Positions 24,601 through 32,136 of a stretch of 64,000 nt of DNA are shown here, piece by piece. The stretch comes from Owenia fusiformis (Eukaryota; Annelida; Polychaeta; Sabellida; Oweniidae). Below the pieces are notes generated by a model that had not been told where the DNA came from, did no database searches, and worked only from the letters and a program-made list of their open reading frames with translations. A program made the position numbers and the translations under genes. The first letter of the stretch is position 1. Every line of letters starts with the position of its first letter. Location of the stretch: assembly GCA_903813345.2 (NCBI GenBank), contig CAIIXF020000001.1, positions 39,217,366-39,281,365 on the forward strand, read 5' to 3'.

Positions 24601-27600
24601 GCTTGATTTCGTTTTAATGACTCAATTACCACACATGATATGTCTAACAAGCATGGTAATGCAATTGTCAAGCAAGACTCACATGCCCATGTGTTTGCTG
24701 TTGAGTTCTAAATTCAGCAACCAATTGTGCTATGACATCACAATATTTCTAAGAATGATGAGTCACAGTGAGTCAGAAAGTAGATCAGACTCTTAGACTC
24801 ACACACATCCAAGAAATGTCTACTTTACAACAAATCAAAGTTAAGCAAAGGATTGAGCTAGTTCAGGATACTCTTGCAGCATTCATGGACATGCCTCAAC
24901 TTCCACATGCTCCATATAGCCCTGATACTGCTCCTTGTGATTTCTATCTTTTTCCCACCCTTAAGATGGCATTAAAGGGACAATCCTTTCAGACATTAGC
25001 TGAGCTGCAAATGGCTGTACAAAAACAGCTGAACACCATGGCTGCTGATGGATTTGGGCATGTGTTCTCTGCATGGGTGCGCCGACAGAAGACAGTAATT
25101 GAACTTGGAGGAGAATACATTGAGGATTGAATATAATTCAAATGGATGATCATCAGGAATAATAAGGAATGATACGGATTATTATTGAACTTACTGCGAT
25201 ATGCTTTTCATATACATCTTGCATTGCAAAATATATTGCACCAGCAAACTTTTCATTGAAAATCCATTTGTTATTATGATGAAAATAGCCTTAAAAATGG
25301 ATTCCGGGTGTATGCACCATGATCCAAGAGAAGTGCTCTATCTCAAAATGTATTTGCATTTAGTTAATAACATTTTAACATCTAATAGATAATTGATTAA
25401 TCTTTATTTGTACAAAGTTTCATTCAAATCTGGTAAAGGTAAGCGTGCCTATAAAATTTTGTCCATTACTTTTGAATCACCCCTCGTATACCTTAGATAT
25501 ATCTTGAGACCAAATCATAAGCACGATATCAATAATATATTGAGGATATCAACAGGACAACCAAAAGAACAACCAACTGTCAGAATTGAACGCAATAAGT
25601 CGAAAACAGAATACAATGTTTTTTGGGGATTTATCTATATTGTAACCCCTTTAGAAGTAATAATATGGCTTCTCAAAGCCAAAATAATCTGAAGGAAAAA
25701 GCCAATCAGACTGGAACAAATTTGAGCAGGCTTTTTAAACTTTAATTTTAATTTCTATTGATGTAAGTGGAAATTCATGGCTAGGAACAATCATCAAATT
25801 GATACTGTTAACGAATTAATTCAAGCCTCAGAATTGATAAGTTGATAAACAAACTTGTTTTACATCAAATAACACAAAAAATCAGGGGGTTACTCTAATT
25901 GTGTTTTTAGGAGACCCGATCTCTTTAAACAATCATGGGAGTGCAATATTCTTGACACCAACTCATTCTTCTTTTCCATTGTCATTAACAATATAATAAA
26001 ATTACAGATTAAATTGTTACCAAATTGTTGATTTACTGAAGTGGGTAAGTACTTGAAATACAAGTATATAGATACCGGTAAAAGGCTCTCGAGTTGTACA
26101 TCTTGGATATCCAAGGTGTGAAGTTTTGAAAATCAAACTGGTATGCGAGTATGGGAGTTGTATCTAATAGCTGAATAAATTAATGTGCACCATTGAGGAG
26201 AGAGGGTGTCTTATTCAGGGATATTGTGCAAAGTCTCTGGTGTAATAACTAATAGCAGAATGAATTCACTCAGAATTGAGTAGGAAGTCTCTTATTCAAG
26301 GATATTGTGTTGAGTCTCTGGTGTTTTGGCTAATAGCAGAATGAATTCACTCATAGTATTGAGTAGGGAGTCTCTTATTCAAGGAAATTGTGTTGAGTCT
26401 CTGGTGTTGTGGCTAATAGCAGAATGAATTCACTCATAGTATTGAGTAGGGAGTCTCTTATTTAAGGAAATTGTGTTGAGTCTCTGGTGTTGTAGCTAAT
26501 AGCAGAATGAATTCACTCATAGAATTGAGTAGGGAGTATCTTATTCAGGGATATTGTGTTGAGTCTGGTGTGTATAGCTGATAGCAGAATGAATTCACTC
26601 AGAATTGAGTAGGAAGTATCTTATTCAGGGATATTGTGTCAAGTCTTTGTTTTTAAAATTTAAAATGGACAGTCTCAAGGACAGCGATATCATTATACCT
26701 GATATAATACACCACCTATAATTGGCCCTGACATCATCCCCAATCCGGAAAATGTCTCAAGTATACCCTAAAATATTCACGTCACAAGGTCAAAGGAGTG
26801 GTATCGATATGGTGAACTTTTTGAACACGAATTTCTGTTAAACCAGTCATCAAAACATTCTGAAAATTTTACACATCGTCAATTTAATGGTCCTCTTTTG
26901 GATGGTAACATTATATATATCCTTTTTTCTATATTGTTTTGGAGAACACATCAGACACTTCTTTTGTTCTTGGTATCATATGTTCGGAATGAAATGAAAC
27001 ATCTATCCGAACCGCATTGGAACAAAACGACATAAACACAATGTGTTTAGTTTAGATCTCTCAATTTTGTAATTGTATAAAGGGAAGTTTGGTTGATTTT
27101 AAAAAAGTATTTTGTTAATGAAATAAAAGGTTTATCTTAATTCTTATCTATTTTTAGGGTTTTTGTTAAGTTTTTGCATACTTTTTGTAAAATCAACCAA
27201 AATTTCCTTTGTATAACTGTAATATTGAGAGATCAAAGAAAATGTTGTATATGTTATTTTGTTCCAACAAGGTTTGCAAAGACATTTTATTTCATTCTCA
27301 AGAATTGGTAGAAAGGAACAAGAAACAATTGCACTAAAAAACAAAAAATGTTAACAAAAACATTTATATAAAATATATATAAATAATTTTTGCATTAAAT
27401 TGTTGCCAATCAGTCAGCATTACATAAAGAATGTTTTCAATAATTAGTTTAGGAGAAAAACATTGTTGAATTCAGTTCGCCATAGCGACCTATTACAGTA
27501 CATCCTTTGTGTCAAATCCCTTTCCTCCAGTTTTCAGACAATAGTAAAACAATAAGCATAAAGATTAATAGAATCCTGTCATATTACATTTTAAGTGAAT

Positions 27601-30600
27601 CACAAAAATACGTAAAATCAGGGCAAATTGAACAGATACAAGTATAGCATTGTACTTACAAACATGGTGGAGACCCTGTCGGGGAATGTGTATGCCATGA
27701 TAGCAAATGATGCAGTAGCGTATGCACTGGTCCCAAGAGCTTCTAAAGTACGAACTGTTAAACACAATACAACATAAATCCAGCCATTAGGAGACTCATC
27801 AAGAAATCTGCAACAAAAAAGAAAATTACGAATGTTATAACTTTCATTTGGTGTAGATTTATGATTTTGGATCAAAAGGATTGGTATCAAAATGGCAACC
27901 TGAATTGAACACATTTATATATAATATATAACAAAGTTCATGAGTCTACTGCACGTTATACCTGCTTTGTACGATTTTGATATTTTTACATATTGTAGAT
28001 TTAAATGTTGTCTTTCGAGGAAATCAAATTTTCCTTTGTATAACTATAATATTGAGAGGTCTTAAGAAAATGTTGTTTTAGAAGATGCTATTTTGTTCGC
28101 ATTAAATTGTTGTCAATCATTGACCATTACATAAATGACCATGTTTTTTACAGAATGTTTTCAAAAATTGGTTTAAAAGAAAAACAATGTTGAATTCATT
28201 CAGTTCACCATATCGATACCAATCCTTTATGGCAATTCAATGATAAAGTGGTGTTTTTAGCACAACTTGGAGAATGTCCAAAAGGAGTAAAAGTAAGAAT
28301 AATGTGCTCATAGATACACCAGCGCAAAATGTTTTAACATTTCGTTAGTGACAAAAAACAAAACAACATGCAATCAGGAATATCGGTAAGATCCTGAGAA
28401 AATCCTGGAACAGAATAAGTGCTCATATTTAGAGATTTCCCCAAAAAATGTGTAACTCCCATGTCTTGCCAATTCTAATTCACCTTCTATATATTTTGAC
28501 AGTAGAATATCTAAAGTGAAAACTGATGAAAAATTCAAGATTTGGAAATTGCTATGCGGTTTTAGGACATTTCACATAACACTACTGGTTTAGAACATAT
28601 TGTATATATACCTACCCAAATATCACATTGCACCCTCCAGCTACAAACAGTCCTGCGACAAACATGAACTTGGCTCCTACCCTAGTTAACTGCATAAACC
28701 AAAGCACAAATGAGCTTTACATTTCATTATATGAAGATCTAATTGAGCAATATACATGGAGCTAGAAATGGAGATTGAGATAACCCTTTACAATACATCA
28801 TTCTCTTGAAAGCCCATGATTTTATGTATCAGAAACACCAATTCACATAAATAAAACACTTCTTTAGAAATAAATTGACTGCAAAAGATAAGTGTAAATT
28901 GAAATTCCAAAATCCTGCATGAGATTATCACATTTAATCTTTATTTTCTTTTGTGTTTAATTTTTTAATTTAAACTTACAATTGCTCCAAAGAATGGTGA
29001 TGTTAAAAACATAACAACTGCAAATATTCCAAAGATGAGGCCTGTCATTGTTTCTGATGCTCCTTTCTTATTAGCCTGCAAAGAGCAAAATAAAAAATTA
29101 TGGTGTTCTTGACCCCCATAAACAGCCCCTGGAATATATGTTAAATATATTTATGGATAAATGTCTAAATTTCAAATAATACAATTCGGAGTGAAACTGG
29201 GAATGGGACTGACAAATAACTGATAGCTTTATAGTACTACGGCCAAGGCCATTTGTGTCCAAAACCCCTAGATTCAATTTGACTTTAGATTCTTGTAGGG
29301 GACCTCAAGGCATGTAAAAAATTTTGTGAACCCTTGCAAAGCAGGCTCAAAAGTGTTGAGTCAGCAAATTTTATCATTTTCGAGTCGGAGTTTGACCATA
29401 TGCTTGAAGCTATTAATATCTCATTTGAGGATGTTGCAATTATAATGAAACATTGTTAATATATAAATAGCCCAATTTACACTACGCGCAGCATCCCAAG
29501 ACGTTTTGGCTAAAACGTTTTAGGAAAATTATGTTGAGTTTAAATTACCATTTTCAAGACGTCTTAGGAAATAAGATCGAGTTTACACCTGTTTTCCTAA
29601 AACGTCTTAGAGATACATGTATGTAGGTATACATGTAAAATGAAAAAAGCAGTTCAGTACTGGTTTAAGGACCGTTCAGTTCAGTCAATATAGATATTCC
29701 TTTCCCGCTTCTATACTTTGTACCCGACTTTGTACTAAAGAATGCATCAGTTTCAGAAAAATATGTCATAAAGACAGCATTGTTAAAAGCATGGAAGAGA
29801 GCATGAAGATTTTATGCATAAATTAGGATTATGATAAATCGCCAGGCAAATAAGTTCTTTTCAATAATTTTGGGATGATATTGGGAACAAGGGATAAGAC
29901 AAAACAGAGGACTATGCGACATATGTAAATGGAAAGATTCAAATGTTTCGTTCGGTGCAACGCAAAAAAACCGGGCTAAGAGCTCTTAGCTAGAACCGAT
30001 GGATTTACACTAGCTTGTAAAACGTTTTAACGCTAAGACGTCTTAGCTATGACTAGGGTCCTAAAACGTTTTAGCTAAGCGCTCTTAGCCGAGAGCTCTT
30101 AGCTCTGGATTTACATTACATTTGTAGAACGTTTTAACGCTAAAACGTTTTAGCTAAGACGTCTTAGCGCGCTAGTGTAAATCCAACAAATAAGGCATGT
30201 ATGAAGAATTCCTGAAAGTTTGGGTCTTATCCAACAAAATTTGGTAGAGATATGGGATAATTTGTCACTAAAGTACATAATTTCTCTATAAAATTTCTTA
30301 ATCAGTCATTTAAAAACAGTAAGGGCCTATGGTATAACAACAAATTGTAACAACAAATGATTAAGAGCCAGAGTTACTAAGAGCCTGGTTGCAGTTTGCA
30401 CACTTTGTATTGTACATATATATATACACTTTGTATTGTATATATGTCATAAATTGTTTAGTTGTAGTCTGTAGAACATAACAGGATGTGTATGTAATGT
30501 CAAAATAATAGATCTTGTTCATAGGCGTAGCTACTAGCTAGGGATGGGATCGCACTCCCCCCCAAAACCAATAAAAAATATAACCATGAGATAGAAGAAA

Positions 30601-31264
30601 AGGGTTCATAAACTTATTTTTACATGCCTTGGGGTCCCCTAGAAGAATCTAAAGTCAAATTGAATCTATATACCTCTCTAGTTTTGCATTAAGACTGTGT
30701 ACTCCCCCCCCCTTTACTTCACCTTTCCAACAAGGTGAAGTCCACAGGGAGGGAGTAGGTACATAGTCTTTGGGCAAGACTAATCCCTCTCAAACTCTTT
30801 TTCTGTAGATATACCCTTAGCAAAACTTGGAGAATTGAAAGATGGATAAATTACCCCTATACTCAGACATGACCTACACACATAGAATGATGGTCTTCAT
30901 AACTCTTGTACACAAACCTAGCTCATGATGAAAGTTTCGAATTCAGAAGAAAAGCTATGGAACTTACCTCCTGTGGAAAGAAAGGTCCTAACATTGAGAA
31001 GAAAGCTGCTTCAAATATATAAGACACACACAGTGACACTAGGGTGAACTTTTGTTCAGAAGTCATATTCTGCGATTCAGTAGAAGAATTATCACAATCA
31101 TTCTGAATTGAATCTAGTTCCATATTGCGCGTTAAAAGAGTCTCTGAAGCTGTGACTGTATCATCTGTTTCAGCTTTGTTAGTTCTGTTTTTATTAGGTG
31201 ACACATTTTCATATTTATCATTGGACTTTTCTTCATCCATTGGAGTATCACTAACTTGCTCCAT
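6418..31264 (-). CDS. SLC18B1: SLC18B1-like vesicular polyamine transporter (MFS), complete, 12 coding exons
   Basis: Proton-coupled antiporter of the SLC18 branch of the major facilitator superfamily; vertebrate SLC18B1 loads polyamines into secretory vesicles. Joined exons, 5' to 3': 31264-30968, 29075-28980, 28689-28616, 27807-27660, 26767-26699 (or 15347-15279), 13428-13338, 12227-12094, 9754-9656, 8980-8889, 8245-8147, 7527-7453, 6601-6418. Phases agree at every junction and the total is 1458 nt (485 aa). Family matches: FGPFFP-like end of TM1 ([10 protein letters not shown]), [16 protein letters not shown] after it, [15 protein letters not shown], then [17 protein letters not shown] (antiporter motif C, TM5), and [11 protein letters not shown] in the second half. 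The start is the ATG at 31264, giving an acidic cytosolic N-terminus of about 70 residues before TM1. The fifth exon is duplicated, and an opposite-strand gene lies between the two versions. Confidence 0.92.
7453..7527 (-). CDS. SLC18B1: SLC18B1 coding exon 11
   Basis: Acceptor TTTTTCAG, donor GTAAGA, 75 nt, phase 2 to 2. Reads [20 protein letters not shown] and on to FSAG, covering the loop and the eleventh helix start. Confidence 0.92.
7911..8065. mobile_element. short degenerate Helentron-like fragment with (CAGA)n
   Basis: Contains a left motif AAGGTGAGCTTTT, a (CAGA)n microsatellite near 8015-8040 and a right-end imperfect hairpin GGTGATAACAATAACTCACC (8044-8063). The order motif, microsatellite, hairpin resembles the larger elements at 9778 and 32137 without their tandem repeat core. 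It lies in the transporter intron between exons 11 and 10. Confidence 0.4.
8147..8245 (-). CDS. SLC18B1: SLC18B1 coding exon 10 (TM10)
   Basis: Acceptor TATTCCAG, donor GTAAGT, 99 nt, phase 2 to 2. Reads [20 protein letters not shown] and on to [10 protein letters not shown], the tenth helix, with the LW start typical of the family. Confidence 0.92.
8889..8980 (-). CDS. SLC18B1: SLC18B1 coding exon 9 (TM9)
   Basis: Acceptor TTTTGTAG, donor GTAAGT, 92 nt, phase 0 to 2. Reads [20 protein letters not shown] and on to GPVPFLSLP, corresponding to the LGPVP segment of the family. Confidence 0.92.
9562..9640. mobile_element. 79-bp mini-MITE near a splice donor
   Basis: The imperfect inverted ends are CAGGGTGACCAA and TTTGGACACCCT, with ATA-type flanks, and the inner part is also complementary (AAGTCTCTT against AAGAGACTT). 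The ends resemble Tc1/mariner-type termini. It sits 15 bp downstream of the exon 8 donor of the transporter. Confidence 0.6.
9656..9754 (-). CDS. SLC18B1: SLC18B1 coding exon 8 (TM8)
   Basis: Acceptor TATTCCAG, donor GTAAAT, 33 codons, phase 0 to 0. Reads [20 protein letters not shown], then [11 protein letters not shown], the eighth helix and the loop after it. A 79-bp MITE at 9562-9640 lies 15 bp past the donor. Confidence 0.92.
9778..11560. mobile_element. Helentron/pearl-like element with 135-bp repeats
   Basis: In order: a left motif TGTCACCAC (9789), about eleven tandem units of 133-149 bp (9834-11370) with the core TTTTTGACCTTTTTTGACCT, a GC-rich short-repeat block of CGCCGGACGCCAA type (11418-11510), and a right terminal hairpin TGTCACCAC-loop-GTGGTGACA (11538-11560) repeating the left motif. 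Sub-terminal repeats, tandem core, microsatellite and 3' hairpin are the layout described for pearl/Helentron-like elements; the assignment is an inference from structure. No coding capacity is seen. It lies in the intron between transporter exons 8 and 7. Confidence 0.65.
12094..12227 (-). CDS. SLC18B1: SLC18B1 coding exon 7 (TM7)
   Basis: Acceptor CTCTTTCAG, donor GTAAGT, 134 nt, phase 1 to 0. Reads [20 protein letters not shown] and on to [18 protein letters not shown]. The GFLD motif is the family's start of the second transmembrane bundle. Confidence 0.92.
12438..13045. mobile_element. inverted-repeat element, about 600 bp
   Basis: The ends AAAGGACTAGGTATAGTATG (12438) and the complement of AAGGACCAGGTATGGTAGGG (ending about 13045) form a 25-bp imperfect inverted repeat. 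Related partial sequences occur at 1-300 and at 39918-39960 (AAAGAACCAGGTGTGGTATG). No coding capacity is seen. It lies between transporter exons 7 and 6. Confidence 0.6.
13338..13428 (-). CDS. SLC18B1: SLC18B1 coding exon 6 (TM6)
   Basis: Acceptor TTTGTAG, donor GTGAGT, 91 nt, phase 0 to 1. Reads [20 protein letters not shown] and on to WLLPSPK: a short loop and the sixth helix, following either version of exon 5. Confidence 0.93.
13429..15278. other. transporter intron, nothing recognised
   Basis: The 1.85-kb stretch between transporter exons 6 and 5b is AT-rich with no readable exon, no array and no inverted ends that I could see. The open frames at 14075-14284 (+) and 14513-14704 (-) have no splice support or family resemblance. 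Confidence 0.5.
15279..15347 (-). CDS. SLC18B1: SLC18B1 exon 5, version b (alternative motif C)
   Basis: Acceptor GCATTTAAG, donor GTACAT, 69 nt, phase 0 to 0, 23 residues ending [16 protein letters not shown] and beginning GIIEVFG. It differs from version a at 7 of 23 residues. All changes keep a helix-compatible residue and the GLGMM and GP(x)2GG core is intact. It could replace version a without a frame change. Its polypyrimidine tract looks weaker than that of version a. Confidence 0.85.
15456..15985. mobile_element. foldback element copy B
   Basis: Begins AAAGGATTGGTATCGATATG, then matches the right half of the family in reverse orientation (TTGACAACAATTTAATGCGAA-like stretch, the TTCCGAACCTTGTTGGAAC motif and the central AAAATCAACC-type palindrome, diverged). 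It starts about 109 bp upstream, in gene direction, of transporter exon 5b. Confidence 0.65.
16814..16932 (+). CDS. EGF-like domain 1 exon
   Basis: Acceptor TATTTCAAG, donor GTAAGT, 119 nt, phase 2 to 1. The reading frame with six EGF cysteines is [14 protein letters not shown], then [19 protein letters not shown], then NC. An alternative longer open frame through this exon (16870-17055) lacks the cysteine pattern and is a shadow. Confidence 0.82.
16814..21843 (+). CDS. two-EGF single-pass membrane protein with repeat tail, 5' end not found
   Basis: Joined exons 16814-16932, 19842-19952, 20101-20239 and 20847-21843. Exon A encodes an EGF-like domain with six cysteines ([14 protein letters not shown], then [14 protein letters not shown]). 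Exon B encodes a second ([12 protein letters not shown], then [12 protein letters not shown]). Exon C encodes a Ser/Pro-rich stalk and a membrane helix ([20 protein letters not shown]). The last exon encodes a cytoplasmic tail of about 110 unique residues, then 18-residue repeats. A and B join at phase 1, as is usual for EGF modules; exon A starts in phase 2. No signal peptide exon was found. The protein should be type I, with EGF domains outside. The first in-frame stop is TGA at 21841, but the same frame stays readable to 24312 with three further stops. I do not recognise an orthologue. It lies on the opposite strand within the SLC18B1 intron. Confidence 0.75.
17323..19688. mobile_element. 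2.4-kb element with perfect 19-bp inverted ends
   Basis: The ends are TTCAAAGGAGCACGTAGGT (17323-17341) and its exact complement (19670-19688). The interior holds about eight tandem units of 112-152 bp (17640-18800; core AAATATGAACAAAATCGCTC) rich in AAAATGGCGGCCATTTT-type palindromes, then (CGGA)n at 19066-19089. Related sequence occurs at 49310-50500. It lies in the intron between the two EGF exons of the nested gene. Confidence 0.75.
19842..19952 (+). CDS. EGF-like domain 2 exon
   Basis: Acceptor TTTAATCAG, donor GTGAGT, 111 nt, phase 1 to 1. Reads [20 protein letters not shown], then [16 protein letters not shown]: six cysteines with EGF spacing and the GYTG(x)NC ending. Confidence 0.88.
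20101..20239 (+). CDS. stalk and transmembrane exon
   Basis: Acceptor AATGTTTCAG, donor GTAAGA, 139 nt, phase 1 to 2. A short Ser/Pro/Gly stalk ([18 protein letters not shown]) precedes a 22-24 residue hydrophobic helix. Confidence 0.88.
20847..21843 (+). CDS. cytoplasmic tail exon up to first in-frame stop
   Basis: Acceptor GATTCCAG, phase 2. The unique part contains [20 protein letters not shown] and a PPPYSP motif (a PPxY-type WW ligand) just before the repeats. About eleven repeats follow with consensus [18 protein letters not shown]. The TGA at 21841 replaces the GGA (Gly) found at this place in other units. Confidence 0.75.
21218..23998 (+). repeat. 54-bp coding minisatellite, about 51 units
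   Basis: The tandem unit of 54 bp (18 codons) has consensus [18 protein letters not shown]. Two units lack one codon (51 bp, HHMTE). Most substitutions are third-base or conservative (D/E, T/N, S/D). A block ending in the unit with TGA at 21841 recurs 594 bp later at 22435, exactly eleven units on, so part of the array was duplicated as a block. Because 54 is a multiple of three, the antisense and shifted frames are also open; those frames are shadows. Confidence 0.95.
21853..24312 (+). pseudogene. in-frame continuation of the repeat tail beyond the first stop
   Basis: The tail frame stays open after 21843 except for TGA 22435, TAG 23896 and TAG at about 24031. After the last repeat it reads a unique C-terminus: [17 protein letters not shown], stop, then [19 protein letters not shown] and a Ser/Thr-rich end with stop TGA at 24310. 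The unique end has PPxY (PPAY) and YxxPhi (YNSL) motifs, as expected of a real membrane-protein tail. This looks like the former C-terminus of the same gene; readthrough, splicing around the stops or sequence error remain possible. Confidence 0.6.
24377..25486 (+). mobile_element. mariner-type transposon with perfect 41-bp ends
   Basis: The termini begin CGAGGGGTGATTCAAAAGTA; the first 41 bases of both ends are identical as inverted repeats, flanked by TATA. A transposase remnant is at 24768-25130. At 1110 bp it is shorter than usual full-length mariners and has no intact upstream coding region, so it is internally deleted. It inserted just 3' of the EGF gene's last frame, still in the transporter intron. 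Confidence 0.9.
24768..25130 (+). pseudogene. mariner transposase C-terminal fragment
   Basis: Contains [20 protein letters not shown], which aligns with the conserved block around the third catalytic Asp of mariner transposases (PPYSPDLAPCDF). It ends in [18 protein letters not shown], the usual C-terminus. The N-terminal DNA-binding domain and the first two catalytic Asp residues are not readable upstream, so it should be inactive. Confidence 0.85.
26190..26650. repeat. about 83-bp tandem repeat, 5-6 units
   Basis: The units share CTAATAGCAGAATGAATTCA and TTGTGTTGAGTCTCTGGTG with small length differences. The array ends about 50 bp from the donor of transporter exon 5a (in gene direction, just downstream of it). 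Confidence 0.85.
26699..26767 (-). CDS. SLC18B1: SLC18B1 exon 5, version a (motif C)
   Basis: Acceptor TTTTAG, donor GTATAA, 69 nt, phase 0 to 0, 23 residues ending [16 protein letters not shown]. The preceding residues GILETFS match the family best, so I take this as the ancestral version. It contains the GP(x)2GG core of antiporter motif C in the fifth helix. A foldback repeat begins about 25 bp upstream of its acceptor. Confidence 0.92.
26794..27492. mobile_element. foldback element copy C
   Basis: The left end is AAAGGAGTGGTATCGATATG and the degraded right end is near 27480 (CAGTTCGCCATAGCGACC). Internal halves are partly complementary around AAATCAACC-type motifs. It begins about 26 bp upstream, in gene direction, of transporter exon 5a. 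Confidence 0.75.
27660..27807 (-). CDS. SLC18B1: SLC18B1 coding exon 4
   Basis: Acceptor TTGTTGCAG, donor GTAAGT, 148 nt, phase 2 to 0. Reads [40 protein letters not shown] and FPDRVSTMF. This is the fourth helix and the conserved A(x)TAS and FP segments. It must join one of the two versions of exon 5. Confidence 0.93.
27888..28220. mobile_element. foldback element fragments (copy D)
   Basis: A partial start (AAGGATTGGTATCAAAATGG) and a right end (GTTCACCATATCGATACCAA near 28200) belong to the same dispersed family; the middle is deleted. Confidence 0.6.
28616..28689 (-). CDS. SLC18B1: SLC18B1 coding exon 3
   Basis: Acceptor ATGCAG, donor GTAGGT, 74 nt, phase 0 to 2. Reads [19 protein letters not shown] and on to NVIFG, the conserved G-A-K-F segment and third helix. 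Confidence 0.93.
28980..29075 (-). CDS. SLC18B1: SLC18B1 coding exon 2 (TM2 region)
   Basis: Acceptor TTTGCAG, donor GTAAGT, 32 codons, phase 0 to 0. Reads [20 protein letters not shown] and continues to SPFFGAI, the conserved loop and second helix of SLC18B1. Confidence 0.93.
29235..30700. mobile_element. outer inverted-repeat element holding another element
   Basis: The left stretch 29255-29330 (ATTCAATTTGACTTTAGATT, GGGGACC, GGCATGTAAAAA) is the complement of 30600-30680 (TACATGCCTTGGGGTCCCCT, ATCTAAAGTCAAATTGAATC). The younger element at 29475-30182 sits between the arms. It lies in transporter intron 1. Confidence 0.6.
29475..30182. mobile_element. 708-bp element packed with short perfect palindromes
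   Basis: The ends are ATTTACACTA and its complement TAGTGTAAAT, flanked by CCA on both sides (possible 3-bp target duplication, as in PIF/Harbinger elements). The interior repeats palindromes of the form CTAARRCGYYTTAG: AAACGTTT, AGACGTCT and GAGCTC cores recur about fifteen times, with further inverted copies of the end sequence at 30000 and 30110. Confidence 0.75.
30968..31264 (-). CDS. SLC18B1: SLC18B1 coding exon 1
   Basis: Begins [20 protein letters not shown] and runs 99 codons to PFFPQE, followed by donor GTAAGT; phase 0. The first 70 or so residues are hydrophilic, rich in Asn, Asp, Ser and Thr. The last 28 contain the first membrane helix ([19 protein letters not shown]). An acceptor-like TTTCTTTCAG just upstream near 31412 suggests the 5' UTR is spliced. 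Confidence 0.9.
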
Positions 31265-32136
31265 ATTGTTAAAATATACGGTAGAGATATGATGCCCTTT
31301 GTGCAGTTGTAGGGTAAATTTATGTTTTCTTTTAAATCACAGTCACTCTGTCATACTTCCAGTGCTTGTTTTACTCTGTTATGTAATCTCTATATTCGCT
31401 CCAAATCTAGTTCCTGAAAGAAAAAGTTAACTATGATTTAGATTTAAGATAAAACCCTTAACAATATCACATTTCACATTTTTCAACTGTTTCTTTATAT
31501 ATCCTTTACGAACAGCGTGGGTTCCTTGGTGATTTCCGTAGATCCTAAACCAGTCGGATTTTGCTTCTGATTTCTAATTCGGAATCCTGAGAAAATTTCC
31601 TATTAAGGTTCAGCTGGAAAGTAACATTTTGGTAAAAAATTGCTATACCTGCACATGTTATTTTCTGGTACACTATAAAGTATGAAGGCATGTGTTGTTT
31701 TCCTTGTTTTTTTAGGAAAGTATCATAAATTGTCTACTTTTAGTAAACCTGGAAACAGGTCAATGGTAGCTCCTGTGTTGTCTGGAAACTTTGAAAGAAA
31801 ATTTGGAAAAATAGAAAGTGTGAAATATCAGAATTTCCTGGAGTTCCAATTGACCTCTTACCAGATATACTAAAAGAAGACAATGTAATGATACTTTCCT
31901 GAAAAAACACGGAAATTGACACATGCCTTCATACTTTGTAGTGTACCAGAAAATAACATGTGCAGGTATAGCAATTTTTCACCAAAAACTATTTCAATAT
32001 AGAAAATCAAATTGTTGCCAAACTTATTGAGGGGTATAAATTGTATGTATGAGAAATACAAAAAATGCTTTTATGTGAGGTACACGGATGAGGGGGGAGA
32101 TTTGTGGACAACGTAAACAAGGCACAGACGTGAACA
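31265..32136. other. region upstream of SLC18B1 start
   Basis: An acceptor-like CTTTTTCTTTCAG (minus strand, near 31412-31424) may begin the exon carrying the start codon. 31625-31690 and 31915-31990 are inverted copies of each other (TACCTGCACATGTTATTTTC and complement), bracketing a small foldback. I see no other gene. Confidence 0.4.

Noticed and set aside
24584-24796. 70-aa frame in the mariner considered as the transposase N-terminus
   Set aside because: It shows no helix-turn-helix or catalytic motif and is in a different frame from the recognisable C-terminal block.
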